Below, piece by piece: positions 18,173 to 26,810 of a stretch of DNA of 64,000 nt; within the stretch, counting starts at the first letter, position 1, and each line of letters begins with the position of its first letter. The notes under the pieces are model-generated. The model did not search any database. It was given only the letters and a program-made list of their open reading frames with translations, and was not told the origin of the DNA. The stretch comes from Sphingobacterium yanglingense (GTDB taxonomy: Bacteria > Bacteroidota > Bacteroidia > Sphingobacteriales > Sphingobacteriaceae). The stretch covers positions 124,001-188,000 of the forward strand of contig NZ_SNYV01000019.1 in NCBI RefSeq assembly GCF_004363245.1, read 5' to 3'. The translations under genes and the position numbers were made by a program.

Positions 18173-19654
18173 ATGAGATACTTATATATTGGACTCCTAG
18201 TTGCTGCAGGTTTATTGCAGTCATGTGAGGGTTTTTTGGAAGAAGAACCAAAATATACGTTGACAGACAAGAACTCTGTCACAGATTATGATAAGGCCAA
18301 AGCGGCAGTAGGTGGGATTTACTCTAAATTTCAAAATGACGAATGGGCAGGTAAGTTGTATTTGGCACAGGGATCAAAATCAGGTATATACGGTGTTTTC
18401 GATCAGGAGTATAAAATGTCTTATAGAGAAGAGGCTTTTACGAACAATACGATCTGGTTTGGTTTCTATACTGCCTTAAATGCGGCCAACTTCGCTATTA
18501 AAGGAGTCGAAGATTTGGATGTTAATAAATTCCCTTCTGCAGAAGCTAAAGAGAATCTAGTTGCCGAAGCAAGAGCATTACGCGGATGGATCAATTTGAA
18601 CATTCTATGGAACTTTGGACATTGGTGGGCAGAGGATGCCTCAGAATATGGGTTGATTTACCGTGCTGAGGCTGCTGATTTAGGTAATGTACAGCAACCT
18701 CGTATATCCGTTGGCGAGAGTTATCAGCGTATTATGGAAGATTTGGATTATGCTATTACACATGGAGCAGCTTTTAAAACGCCTCGCTATGTATCTAAAC
18801 AATTTGCTCAAGCTATCAAAGCCAAGTTATTATTATATAGAGGAACTGCATTAGGTAATAACGCTATGTTAACAGAATCCTTAAATTTGGTAAATGCAGT
18901 AATGCAAGAAAGTCCGTCGACATTTGCAATGGAGGCAAAACTGGAAGATGTATATGCAAAAGCATGGGATAGTAATGAGGTTTTGTTCGCTCGTTATCTT
19001 GAGAATAATGGAGCAAGAACGACCTATGCTGGACACAATTATCCATATGGGCTTGTATACGCAGGTAACAGATTGCCATTAGGAGTTGGTGGAGAACTTA
19101 ATGCAGGTTTAAAATACGGAGCAGATTGGTTTAAGTCGGATCCACGTTGGCCGCTTATTACCGGTAATGTAAGATCTCCAGAGCCTTGGGACGAGACATT
19201 CTGTTTTGCTTTCAAGAAACTGACAAGACTTGGGAAAGTAGGAGGATTAGAGGCAAATCCCGTCGACGAAAAGTATGCCGTTTACTATTTCCGTTATCCC
19301 GAGTTGTATTTAATGAAGTCCGAATTGTTGGCGCGTACTGGTGCATCGATAGCCGAGTCGTTGGCTCCAATCAATCAGATGCGTGCTAAGCGTGTATCGC
19401 CAGTGCTCCCGGCATTGCATGCGACTTCTAAAGACGAACTTATGGATGTCATTTTTAAAGAGATCGTTAAGGAGACCTTTTTAGAGAATGGATCTGAGTT
19501 TTTTGCTAGTTTACGATTTATGAAAGATGGAAAGCCTTATATCGAGACCATCAAAGACGATGTCCAATTTGAGCAGAATAGAGTATGTTACCCGATTCCT
19601 AAGGATGAAATTCTTAGTAACAAATTGATTAAACAAAATCCAGAATTGAAATAA
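18173..19654 (+). CDS. SusD/RagB-family nutrient-binding lipoprotein (system 1)
   Basis: A 493-residue surface lipoprotein from ATG 18173 (MRYLYIGLLV), with lipobox LLQSC at about residue 17; the frame opens at 18149, inside SusC, but that start would hide the signal. The SusD features FLEEEPKYTLTD, ARALRGWINLNILWNFG and PELYLMKSELLAR (TPR-like) are present, and it ends in the typical C-terminal segment NRVCYPIPKDEILSN. It caps the SusC transporter and captures substrate at the cell surface. Confidence 0.93.
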   Translation: MRYLYIGLLVAAGLLQSCEGFLEEEPKYTLTDKNSVTDYDKAKAAVGGIYSKFQNDEWAGKLYLAQGSKSGIYGVFDQEYKMSYREEAFTNNTIWFGFYTALNAANFAIKGVEDLDVNKFPSAEAKENLVAEARALRGWINLNILWNFGHWWAEDASEYGLIYRAEAADLGNVQQPRISVGESYQRIMEDLDYAITHGAAFKTPRYVSKQFAQAIKAKLLLYRGTALGNNAMLTESLNLVNAVMQESPSTFAMEAKLEDVYAKAWDSNEVLFARYLENNGARTTYAGHNYPYGLVYAGNRLPLGVGGELNAGLKYGADWFKSDPRWPLITGNVRSPEPWDETFCFAFKKLTRLGKVGGLEANPVDEKYAVYYFRYPELYLMKSELLARTGASIAESLAPINQMRAKRVSPVLPALHATSKDELMDVIFKEIVKETFLENGSEFFASLRFMKDGKPYIETIKDDVQFEQNRVCYPIPKDEILSNKLIKQNPELK

Positions 19655-19658
19655 AGTT

Positions 19659-20696
19659 ATGGCTATGACAAAAACAACATATTTTCTCTTAGGGCTATCT
19701 CTATTTTTGGGAAGCTGTAGCAAAGAGACCAAAGACTCACTTACTCCTTACCCAGAGGATATTACTTTCAATGAACTGGAGATGGATCGCTTCTCTTTCA
19801 AATTTATTGAGGGAGCGCAGTCTGGATCGGACAAGGCGGGGTTTGTAAGCTTTTCAGGCAAGCGTTTGCCTTCAGGTGATTTTGAAGGATTCGCCCTTTC
19901 CAATAAAAACTATAGATCGTTCCCTTGGTCACTGAGTTATACTTTTGGTAAGCCTACGCTTGCAGGTCAAGAACGTCAGACAGCGATAGACTCAACATTG
20001 TTTTCGGTTTTTACCAACGTGCCCAACCGTACAGAGAATTACCTCGTGGGTAATGCTGGAAGTGGTAAAGCTGTGATCAATATTAAGACACCTTCCGAGG
20101 TAGAACATATTTTGGTTGCCAATACTACGTATGGGTATCTACAGACATTCTATGGGAGTACCTATTCCGGGACATTGAACAAAGTAACCCAGGCTTACGA
20201 ATCTACAGGCACTAAAGTGCGCAATCCGTTGATTCCGAATACAGCAACGACTATGTACGGAGTATTTTATTTACCTCAGGTACAAGGCTCCGATCTTATT
20301 CGCCTAGATGGATATGTTACGCTGGAAAAAGAAAAAGCTGGAAATACAGCTAAGAAGGCTGCTTTGGATGCAGGCAAGACAGCCGAGGAAGCACAGGGTG
20401 CATACGACAAAGCTTATGCCGATCGTAAATTGGGACAGGTAAAGCTGATTATAGAAGGCTACTCTGGAGGTAATAAAGTGGGCGAAGTAACACATTTCCT
20501 TGCTGTACGAGCGGGTGTGAATCCAGATAATCCGACACATAGTTATACTCAGAATAATTGGGTGGCCGTAGGTTTGCGTAACCTAGGTAAGGTAGATCAA
20601 CTTCGCTTTAAGATGGATGGCGATTACCGAGATGCACAGGGCAAATTACTGACACCACAGTATTTCTGTTTAGACGGTATCCGTTTAAAAAAATAG
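19659..20696 (+). CDS. DUF4465-family lipoprotein
   Basis: A 345-residue protein with lipobox FLGSC (about residue 20). The mature domain matches DUF4465: DFEGFALSNKNYRSFPW near the start, a beta-sandwich core, and a C-terminal segment with NWVAVGLRNLGKVDQLRFKM. An alanine/lysine-rich helical insertion (NTAKKAALDAGKTAEEAQ) lies at about residues 225-250. It starts four bases after SusD, so it is part of the uptake operon and is probably an accessory surface binding protein. The ligand is unknown. Confidence 0.85.
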   Translation: MAMTKTTYFLLGLSLFLGSCSKETKDSLTPYPEDITFNELEMDRFSFKFIEGAQSGSDKAGFVSFSGKRLPSGDFEGFALSNKNYRSFPWSLSYTFGKPTLAGQERQTAIDSTLFSVFTNVPNRTENYLVGNAGSGKAVINIKTPSEVEHILVANTTYGYLQTFYGSTYSGTLNKVTQAYESTGTKVRNPLIPNTATTMYGVFYLPQVQGSDLIRLDGYVTLEKEKAGNTAKKAALDAGKTAEEAQGAYDKAYADRKLGQVKLIIEGYSGGNKVGEVTHFLAVRAGVNPDNPTHSYTQNNWVAVGLRNLGKVDQLRFKMDGDYRDAQGKLLTPQYFCLDGIRLKK

Positions 20697-20713
20697 GTGC
20701 GTATATGCCATTT

Positions 20714-20752
20714 GAAAGCGTCCAGTCCAACAAAGAGATCGGACGCTTTCTT
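20714..20752 (+). terminator. Hairpin after the DUF4465 gene
   Basis: GAAAGCGTCC (20714-20723) and GGACGCTTTC (20741-20750) form a perfect 10-bp stem with a 17-base loop, then TT. It would stop or attenuate transcription before the thioredoxin-fold gene. Confidence 0.65.
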
Positions 20753-20772
20753 ATGACAAATTGAACAAACAC

Positions 20773-21996
20773 ATGATATATTTAAAACGTATAATACTCA
20801 GTATTGGTCTTATTTTTATAGGACATCTCGGCTGGTCGCAGGGGATTGTTTTTAATACCAATCTAGAAGAAAGCCTACAAGAAGCTAAGAAACAGAATAA
20901 GCTGATATTTGTAGACTTTTACACCTCCTGGTGTGGCCCTTGCAAAGCCTTATCAGCCAATGTTTTCCCGGATAAAGCAGTTGGAGACTTTTACAACAAC
21001 AATTTTATTAGTGTTAAGATCCAATGCGATGATACCGGTTACGGAGTCGCATTAGGTAAAAAGTATAAAATAGCGGCCTATCCTACATTGATGTTCTTAG
21101 ATGCGAATGGCGATATCGTGCATTCTGCAGCAGGTGCTCCAGATGTACAGGGGCTTATCGAGCTTGGTAAAATAGCGTCAGATCCCAAAAAGAACCAATT
21201 GTCCTTAAAAAAGGAGTGGGAGTCAGGCAATAGAGAAGAAGGTTTTACGTATAAGTACTTCGAATCACTGATACGTGCTTATCAGAATGATAAGGCATCG
21301 GCTGATTTTCAAGAATACTTTGCAACACTTTCTAAAGAGCAAAAGGCCAACAAGAGCACTTTCGATCTGATGCAAATCGTCAAAGAGCCACCATTTTCCA
21401 ATACGTTCGATTATTTAGAGCAACATAAAGAAGACTATTACCAGACCGTAGGTAAAGGACGAGTTGACAGTACGATTGCCAAAAGCTACCTCTGGTATCT
21501 CAAGAACTTGCAATACTCAGGGATAATGAATAAAGATCTCACAGAGTTCAATACCAAGTTAGAACAGTTTAAAGCCAAAAATTATCCATATTACGAAGAG
21601 TACGTTGCATTTTATGATGTTTTTGATTTTAAGGACAGCGACAACAAAAGCGATGCAGAGATCTTTATGAAAAAAGGAACCAGCTTTTTACAAAAATATG
21701 GTTTGAATAACGATGATTATACCATATCCTTAACAATGATGCTGGCCAATTTGATATGGGGCAAAGACAGAGGAGTAGCAGGAATTGAATGGATGGAGAC
21801 TCTAGTACAGCGCAATCCAGATGTACGGTACCTGGATAGTTACTTTCATATTCTCTTCCGTAACTTGCGCTGGGATCAGGCATTAGAGGTAGCCAAAAAA
21901 ATTAAAGAGGATAAGTTAAAGAACAATCTTTCTACAAAAGACATCGACCAGAAGATACAAAGTGTCGCTGATGCACGTCTTAAGTACGGAGGTTAA
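20773..21996 (+). CDS. Secreted thioredoxin-fold protein
   Basis: From ATG 20773 (MIYLKRIIL), a 407-residue exported protein: signal peptide to about residue 22, a thioredoxin domain at about 25-135 with the redox motif WCGPC (C54, C57) and the cis-proline region AAYPTLMFLDANG, and then a 270-residue helical domain, possibly TPR-like, of unknown function. The TTG at 20761 is a poorer start. It follows the DUF4465 gene but is separated from it by a hairpin. It may be a periplasmic disulfide reductase serving surface proteins of the operon; that link is inference. Confidence 0.85.
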   Translation: MIYLKRIILSIGLIFIGHLGWSQGIVFNTNLEESLQEAKKQNKLIFVDFYTSWCGPCKALSANVFPDKAVGDFYNNNFISVKIQCDDTGYGVALGKKYKIAAYPTLMFLDANGDIVHSAAGAPDVQGLIELGKIASDPKKNQLSLKKEWESGNREEGFTYKYFESLIRAYQNDKASADFQEYFATLSKEQKANKSTFDLMQIVKEPPFSNTFDYLEQHKEDYYQTVGKGRVDSTIAKSYLWYLKNLQYSGIMNKDLTEFNTKLEQFKAKNYPYYEEYVAFYDVFDFKDSDNKSDAEIFMKKGTSFLQKYGLNNDDYTISLTMMLANLIWGKDRGVAGIEWMETLVQRNPDVRYLDSYFHILFRNLRWDQALEVAKKIKEDKLKNNLSTKDIDQKIQSVADARLKYGG

Positions 21997-22035
21997 CTAA
22001 AAAGCGTAAGCACACGCAATGTTTAGTATATTGAG

Positions 22036-22064
22036 ATAGCTCTTACTTTCGTGAGGGCTATTCT
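22036..22064. terminator. Bidirectional terminator between convergent operons
   Basis: ATAGCTCTTAC and GTGAGGGCTAT pair over 11 bp (two G-T pairs) around TTTC. It lies between system 1 (plus strand) and the collagen-like operon (minus strand). Confidence 0.65.
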
Positions 22065-22098
22065 TCCTTGTCCGCTTCTACACTAAGGGACAATCCTA

Positions 22099-22500
22099 TT
22101 ATTGTCCCTGATTATTGGTCTTAAGTATATTTTTAGGCATTTCTATTTTTCGTTCTTCTACGGGTTGATCCGATGCCAACTTTACATTGCCAGGGTTGGG
22201 TTTGGTATTTGAGATAGACCTAGACTGTAATGTCGGGCTAGTAGCAGTGCCCCCTGTCGTTGGGGATGCCGAAAAGATCCAATTAAGCAACTCCTCTCTG
22301 CTCTTTATTTGACTGCGTTTGTCTTCATTGCTCGAGATAGGTAAGGAAGTACGTGTAGCATTCAGTATTTGAGGTTTACCATTGTGGCTATCACCAGATA
22401 CCTTTAAAATCTGTTGCACCTTTTCGTTTTCTTTATTTGACTGCGCAAACAAACTGTTTGTACACAATATGAAGGTTAAAATCAATAATCTACTATACAT
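22099..22500 (-). CDS. Small secreted protein, last gene of the fibre operon
   Basis: A 133-residue protein with a signal peptide (cleavage after LFAQ) and a mature part that is hydrophilic, low in complexity and mostly unstructured (rich in S, N, K, T). It starts six bases after the collagen-like gene's stop, so it belongs to that operon. No homologous family is recognised. It could be an accessory or anchoring factor for the fibre protein (inference). Confidence 0.65.
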   Translation of the reverse strand: MYSRLLILTFILCTNSLFAQSNKENEKVQQILKVSGDSHNGKPQILNATRTSLPISSNEDKRSQIKSREELLNWIFSASPTTGGTATSPTLQSRSISNTKPNPGNVKLASDQPVEERKIEMPKNILKTNNQGQ

Positions 22501-22506
22501 CTTATT

Positions 22507-25350
22507 TTATTTTACGTTAACGAATACCTTTATTTTATCGACACCAGTTCCTGCAAACGGCTGTAAGGCCTTACCGATTACCTGGCCTACTTTTACTTTA
22601 TCAGGATCAGCTTTCATGGCTACCCCCGGTGTAGAAGAGGTGACCAGTAGGTCGCCCCGTTGGATAGCCCCCCCCTCGTTACAGACTTTGGTTGGGATTA
22701 CACCTACTACTCCCATAGGTACCTTGTCTGAGATGTCGGTATCCATATCTTCTTCGGTCAGCAATACCCCAGGTTTGGTCGCATATACACCTACCACTAA
22801 TATCGAGTAGGCATCGGATGATTTTTCCACTGTACGATCCTCATCTATCGAGATCACGAGCACATCGCCAGGCTCGTAGGTATTTCGCTCGCCGATCACA
22901 TCAAAGGCTTCCGCAATGTCTGCCCCACTATTTTGCGTACCACCATTGAAAAATGCCTTGCCTGCTAGATCGATTCGTGCTACATTGACTTCATTTTTTT
23001 GAAATATAGCGAGATCTCCAGATGTCCCCTTATGATCGACCAATAAGGTGCTTCCTTTTCCATTGGTGCTGATACTCACCGTTGGTTGCGTATTATCCTC
23101 ATTAAAGTTTGCAAATTTACCTGCTTTTCCTGTTGCAAAACTTGGTACCCATCCATATATAGCATTTCCCGTACCAGCAATGGAACTTTCGACTCCATTC
23201 CCATCCTTTGCAACATTAGCTGTTATAGCGTTCCCGTTACCATCCGAAATAGCCGTTAGGGCTTGACCATACCCATTAGGGTTGGATGCATGGAAGAGGC
23301 CTGCACGGCCACCTGTACCCGAAGAGGTGCCAAATACAGCCGCTGCACCAAAATTTCCGAATATCGTATTCACTTCAGCACGGACTGCCGCCGCTACACT
23401 ATTCGTATTGTCTACCTTAAATGAGGCCGCATTGCCCTGTTGGTTATTTGGGATGTCTCCATTTCCATTGGTTTCTACTTCCAAGGTATTGGATTTGTTC
23501 TGTGCATTTGTATTCTCAAAGCGTCCGGCCCGGCCAGTGCTATTGTTAAGTCCAACCTGTCCAAATACACCTATACCAGTACCTTTATTATCCGTTGCCA
23601 CAAAACCACGAACACCATAGCCGCCGCCATCATTACGACCTACGACTGCACCAGCGATATCGCTTTTGGCGCGGCCTACAATAGCTTCTCCTCCGCTAAA
23701 GTTATCTCCGACAATACCTGCTGAGGTTTGTGCTGCAGTAGTGCCGTGTACAGCAAAGCCCGAAGTCGTATTCACATTGATTCCTTTGCCATTACCTGTT
23801 GTAGAGACCTCTATTACCGTTCCATTACTTACGGAGCTTGCTTTGAGTACAGTATTGTTATTGGAGGCATTGAATATAGAGATTTCAGCAGGCTTACCGT
23901 TATTGCTCGTTGCGGTAAGCCCTATACCTGCATTGCTATTTGCATACACCCCGGTACCATTTCCTGTGGCATTGCCATATACTCCGAGACCGTTGGGCGT
24001 AACACCGTATACACCCCAGCCTGATCCAGCATGCGAACCCCAAACGCCTATTCCTAGCCCTCCGGCACCGTTGTTGATTCCTTTTATACCGGTAGAAAAG
24101 CCTCCCGGTGAGGTGTTGTCGATCAGCCCTTCTACTGCAATTAGGCTAGAGCTACTACCGGTAAGTGTTCCTGATATTGCTTTTCCTTCTCCACTGTTTT
24201 TAATTGAAAACAACGTGGATGCATTGTTCTCACTGGCTGAGTAGGGGAGTACTAGGCTCGAAGACGAGCTTGGCGCTGATGGTACCCATTGCGTACCATC
24301 AAATTTTAAAATATCATTGGATACAGGGGCTGTACTGCTGATCTGCTTGCCACGCAGACCTGCGACCTGTGGTCCAGGAAATGTACCTGTCAGATCACCC
24401 GTTGCCGCGACATTATTTATCGTAGCGTCCGACCCTGCGGGACCAGCAGGCCCCTGTGGTCCTTCGTCACCGGTTTCCCCTTTATCTCCTTTAGGTCCTT
24501 GTACTCCAATCGGTCCAATTGGTCCCTGTATTCCCTGTGGTCCTTCGTCACCGGTTTCCCCTTTATCACCTTTGGGTCCTTGTACTCCAATCGGTCCAAT
24601 TGGTCCCTGTATTCCCTGTGGTCCTTCGCCACCGGTTTCCCCTTTATCACCTTTGGGTCCTTGTACTCCAATCGGTCCAATTGGTCCCTGTATTCCCTGT
24701 GGTCCTTCGCCACCGGTTTCCCCTTTATCTCCTTTAGGTCCTTGTACTCCAATCGGTCCAATTGGTCCCTGTATTCCCTGTGGTCCTTCGCCACCGGTTT
24801 CCCCTTTATCTCCTTTAGGTCCTTGTACTCCAATCGGTCCTATTGGTCCCTGTATTCCCTGTGGTCCTTCGTCACCGGTTTCTCCTTTATCTCCTTTGGG
24901 ACCTCGCGCTCCAATCGGTCCTATTGGCCCCTGTATACCCTGTGGTCCTTCTTCACCGGCTTCCCCTTTATCTCCTTTGGATCCTTTCAACGAAGCTACA
25001 AAATCTGTGACCGATCCTGTATTTCCTGCCTGCAGCCAACTATCGTAAGCCGAAAGATTCGCAACCCATTTTGTCCCATCATTATAATAAATGCCAACCA
25101 AGACATCAGCAACGGCTTTGGTGTTAAACACCATGATACCAGCCTCGTGAGTGGTTAGTGGGTAGGGATCTTTGGTATCTCTTAACTCGACACGCGCGTG
25201 TAGTAATCCGCGTGTTTTGCTGTTCAGTTCCAGAATTGCCTGTTTGCTTGGCAGCGCTTTATCGCCACTGCTGTCCGATATTTTTGACTGTGCCTTTGCT
25301 CCTCCGATAATCAGGAAAGCTGCTACGAATAGACTATATATTTTTTGCAT
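22507..25350 (-). CDS. Collagen-like tail-fibre-type surface protein
   Basis: A 947-residue exported protein: signal peptide to about residue 20, an N-terminal domain of about 100 residues, and a Gly-X-Y collagen-like region at about residues 122-310 in which six and a half 27-residue units (nine triplets each) repeat. A long Gly/Asn-rich beta-repeat region follows (GVYGVTPNGLGVYGN type), and the C-terminal domain is conserved in many tail-fibre-like bacterial proteins (EPGDVLVISIDEDRTVEKS, PMGVVGVIPTKVC, KVKVGQVIGKALQ). The architecture predicts a trimeric rod with a globular tip. It lies between a type IX-sorted protein and a small secreted protein. Confidence 0.85.
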   Translation of the reverse strand: MQKIYSLFVAAFLIIGGAKAQSKISDSSGDKALPSKQAILELNSKTRGLLHARVELRDTKDPYPLTTHEAGIMVFNTKAVADVLVGIYYNDGTKWVANLSAYDSWLQAGNTGSVTDFVASLKGSKGDKGEAGEEGPQGIQGPIGPIGARGPKGDKGETGDEGPQGIQGPIGPIGVQGPKGDKGETGGEGPQGIQGPIGPIGVQGPKGDKGETGGEGPQGIQGPIGPIGVQGPKGDKGETGGEGPQGIQGPIGPIGVQGPKGDKGETGDEGPQGIQGPIGPIGVQGPKGDKGETGDEGPQGPAGPAGSDATINNVAATGDLTGTFPGPQVAGLRGKQISSTAPVSNDILKFDGTQWVPSAPSSSSSLVLPYSASENNASTLFSIKNSGEGKAISGTLTGSSSSLIAVEGLIDNTSPGGFSTGIKGINNGAGGLGIGVWGSHAGSGWGVYGVTPNGLGVYGNATGNGTGVYANSNAGIGLTATSNNGKPAEISIFNASNNNTVLKASSVSNGTVIEVSTTGNGKGINVNTTSGFAVHGTTAAQTSAGIVGDNFSGGEAIVGRAKSDIAGAVVGRNDGGGYGVRGFVATDNKGTGIGVFGQVGLNNSTGRAGRFENTNAQNKSNTLEVETNGNGDIPNNQQGNAASFKVDNTNSVAAAVRAEVNTIFGNFGAAAVFGTSSGTGGRAGLFHASNPNGYGQALTAISDGNGNAITANVAKDGNGVESSIAGTGNAIYGWVPSFATGKAGKFANFNEDNTQPTVSISTNGKGSTLLVDHKGTSGDLAIFQKNEVNVARIDLAGKAFFNGGTQNSGADIAEAFDVIGERNTYEPGDVLVISIDEDRTVEKSSDAYSILVVGVYATKPGVLLTEEDMDTDISDKVPMGVVGVIPTKVCNEGGAIQRGDLLVTSSTPGVAMKADPDKVKVGQVIGKALQPFAGTGVDKIKVFVNVK
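24458..24988 (-). repeat. 81-bp tandem repeat encoding collagen-like units
   Basis: Six full copies begin at 24458, 24539, 24620, 24701, 24782 and 24863, and a partial seventh at 24944. Each copy is exactly 81 bp (27 residues, nine Gly-X-Y triplets). The central copies are almost identical, differing at a few third positions, which implies recent expansion or homogenisation. Copy number is expected to vary between strains. Confidence 0.95.
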
Positions 25351-25354
25351 ACCG

Positions 25355-26623
25355 TTAATTTTCTGTTAATAATAAAACCCATCCTTTATATAGCGAGCTG
25401 TTATTCCCCTTTTTAGTTTCGATGATGTAATAATAAGTTCCACCATTTAATCCAGAGCCGTTCCAACTATTATCATACATCAGGTTATGATAAACACTGT
25501 TTCCCCAGCGATTATAAATAGTGAGAATAACAGCGTCAAAATTTTCAAGTCCCAGTAGTACAAATCGATCATTTACCCCATCTCCATTTGGCGTAAATGT
25601 GTTGGGGATAAAGAAATTATTAGACAATGCTACTGATTTTGTAAACCAAGAGGTATAATCGACATCATTTGTAGCCAACAGTACTGCCCAAGATTGATGT
25701 ACCCCTTCAGAGATCCGTTTTGTAGGAAGGAGATCCATGTCTTCCGATCCTGTAAATTGATGGATTGAGGCCTTCTCATCCGTATATTTATCCTTATTAA
25801 CGGCCATCGGATGTGTTAGAGTCAATGTTACATTTAGCGGCTGCGAGGCATAGATCTGCCAATTAAGATCAATACCCGATTGCGGGTCTTTATGATGCAC
25901 TGTGCTACCGATATAATCATTTACCCGTGCATATATAGTTGCTTCCTTATCGTTATCAGATATTACTACCGGAGCATAATGCTGGGTTGGGGTAGCGATT
26001 GGGAATAGAAACTGAGACCCAGAGATAAGAGCTTTGGAAACATATCCATAATCATTGCGCATGATCAGTTTACGGCGATTGCCATATTGCGTTATGGATG
26101 CCTCTTTATCAAACGATAGGTTATAGCCGTTGAGTTGTATATCAGCTCCATCTTGTGCGAGCTTTAGCTCTCCACCGATGTTTAGTGCTGCACCTTCCGG
26201 GCCCGAAGGGCTTACGACACCATAACCCGGATCATCAATGTTTTCGAGGATGATACCTTTGCTATTGTGGTGTTCTATTAATAGCTTGATAAAATCACCG
26301 TTATTCCCATCGACTATTGTTGGCTTCTTTTTAAGGCCTTCGTAATACTGACTTTCTGAGGGATCATAGATTAGAATTCGACCTTTTCCATGGATCCTTG
26401 CCCCAGGGGATATCCAGACTTGCTGGCACCAGATCTCGAGTGTACCATCAATCGTCCACTCCGCCTGAGGACCAAGATAAACCGTTTCGCCGAATAGAGA
26501 CCTTATAGCGTCTTGTTCTATTGTTACCTTAGAATTTTCGAACAGGGCACTGCCTTTATTGTCCTGACAAAATACCGAGTGGATAGAAAAAATAAGTAAC
26601 AAGAAGGAGGCTATCGATTTCAT
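25355..26623 (-). CDS. Type IX-secreted surface protein with gliding-motility C-terminal domain
   Basis: From ATG 26623 (MKSIASFLL), a 422-residue protein with a signal peptide (to about SVFCQ). The middle is beta-rich, without a named domain. The last 85 residues are a gliding-motility-associated C-terminal domain (CHU_C, sorting type B): FIPNTFTPNGDGVNDRF, IYNRWGNSVY, WNGSGLNGGTYYYII. This signal directs export by the type IX system. It is the first gene of the operon; the collagen-like gene starts four bases after its stop. Confidence 0.88.
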   Translation of the reverse strand: MKSIASFLLLIFSIHSVFCQDNKGSALFENSKVTIEQDAIRSLFGETVYLGPQAEWTIDGTLEIWCQQVWISPGARIHGKGRILIYDPSESQYYEGLKKKPTIVDGNNGDFIKLLIEHHNSKGIILENIDDPGYGVVSPSGPEGAALNIGGELKLAQDGADIQLNGYNLSFDKEASITQYGNRRKLIMRNDYGYVSKALISGSQFLFPIATPTQHYAPVVISDNDKEATIYARVNDYIGSTVHHKDPQSGIDLNWQIYASQPLNVTLTLTHPMAVNKDKYTDEKASIHQFTGSEDMDLLPTKRISEGVHQSWAVLLATNDVDYTSWFTKSVALSNNFFIPNTFTPNGDGVNDRFVLLGLENFDAVILTIYNRWGNSVYHNLMYDNSWNGSGLNGGTYYYIIETKKGNNSSLYKGWVLLLTEN

Positions 26624-26671
26624 TTGACAAAGCATGCTTTACTTGGGCGGATATGAATATATACTAATCCA

Positions 26672-26679
26672 CAAAAGTA
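26672..26679 (-). promoter_or_regulatory. -7 box of the fibre operon
   Basis: Read on the minus strand this is TACTTTTG, a perfect TAnnTTTG, 49 bases upstream of ATG 26623. No good -33 TTG is present, but the phased repeat array lies just upstream. Confidence 0.55.
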
Positions 26680-26713
26680 AGACTTGAAAAATCGAATATG
26701 AAGTTTTAGGGGG

Positions 26714-26752
26714 TGGACAAAAGGTGGACAAATGACGGACCGGTATGGACAA
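26714..26752 (-). promoter_or_regulatory. Phased direct-repeat operator upstream of the fibre operon
   Basis: TGGACAA occurs at 26714, 26725 and 26746, with a variant CGGACCG at 26736: four units spaced 11, 11 and 10 bp, about one DNA turn each. On the transcribed strand it reads TTGTCCA. The array ends about 35 bp upstream of the -7 box, the position of an activator site, and the promoter lacks a -33 element. The binding protein is not identified. Confidence 0.55.
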
Positions 26753-26810
26753 TTGAGGTACAAATCAAGAAAGTACTTAGAAGAATGCACTCTTTAGAGA
26801 AAAAACAGGT

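Noticed and set aside
24458..24988. CRISPR-like regular array
   Set aside because: The units are contiguous 81-bp coding repeats without spacers.
24317..25048. Long plus-strand ORF of Pro/Gly/Ser-rich repeats
   Set aside because: It is the antisense shadow of the collagen repeat; the Gly-X-Y frame on the minus strand has a signal peptide and conserved flanking domains.
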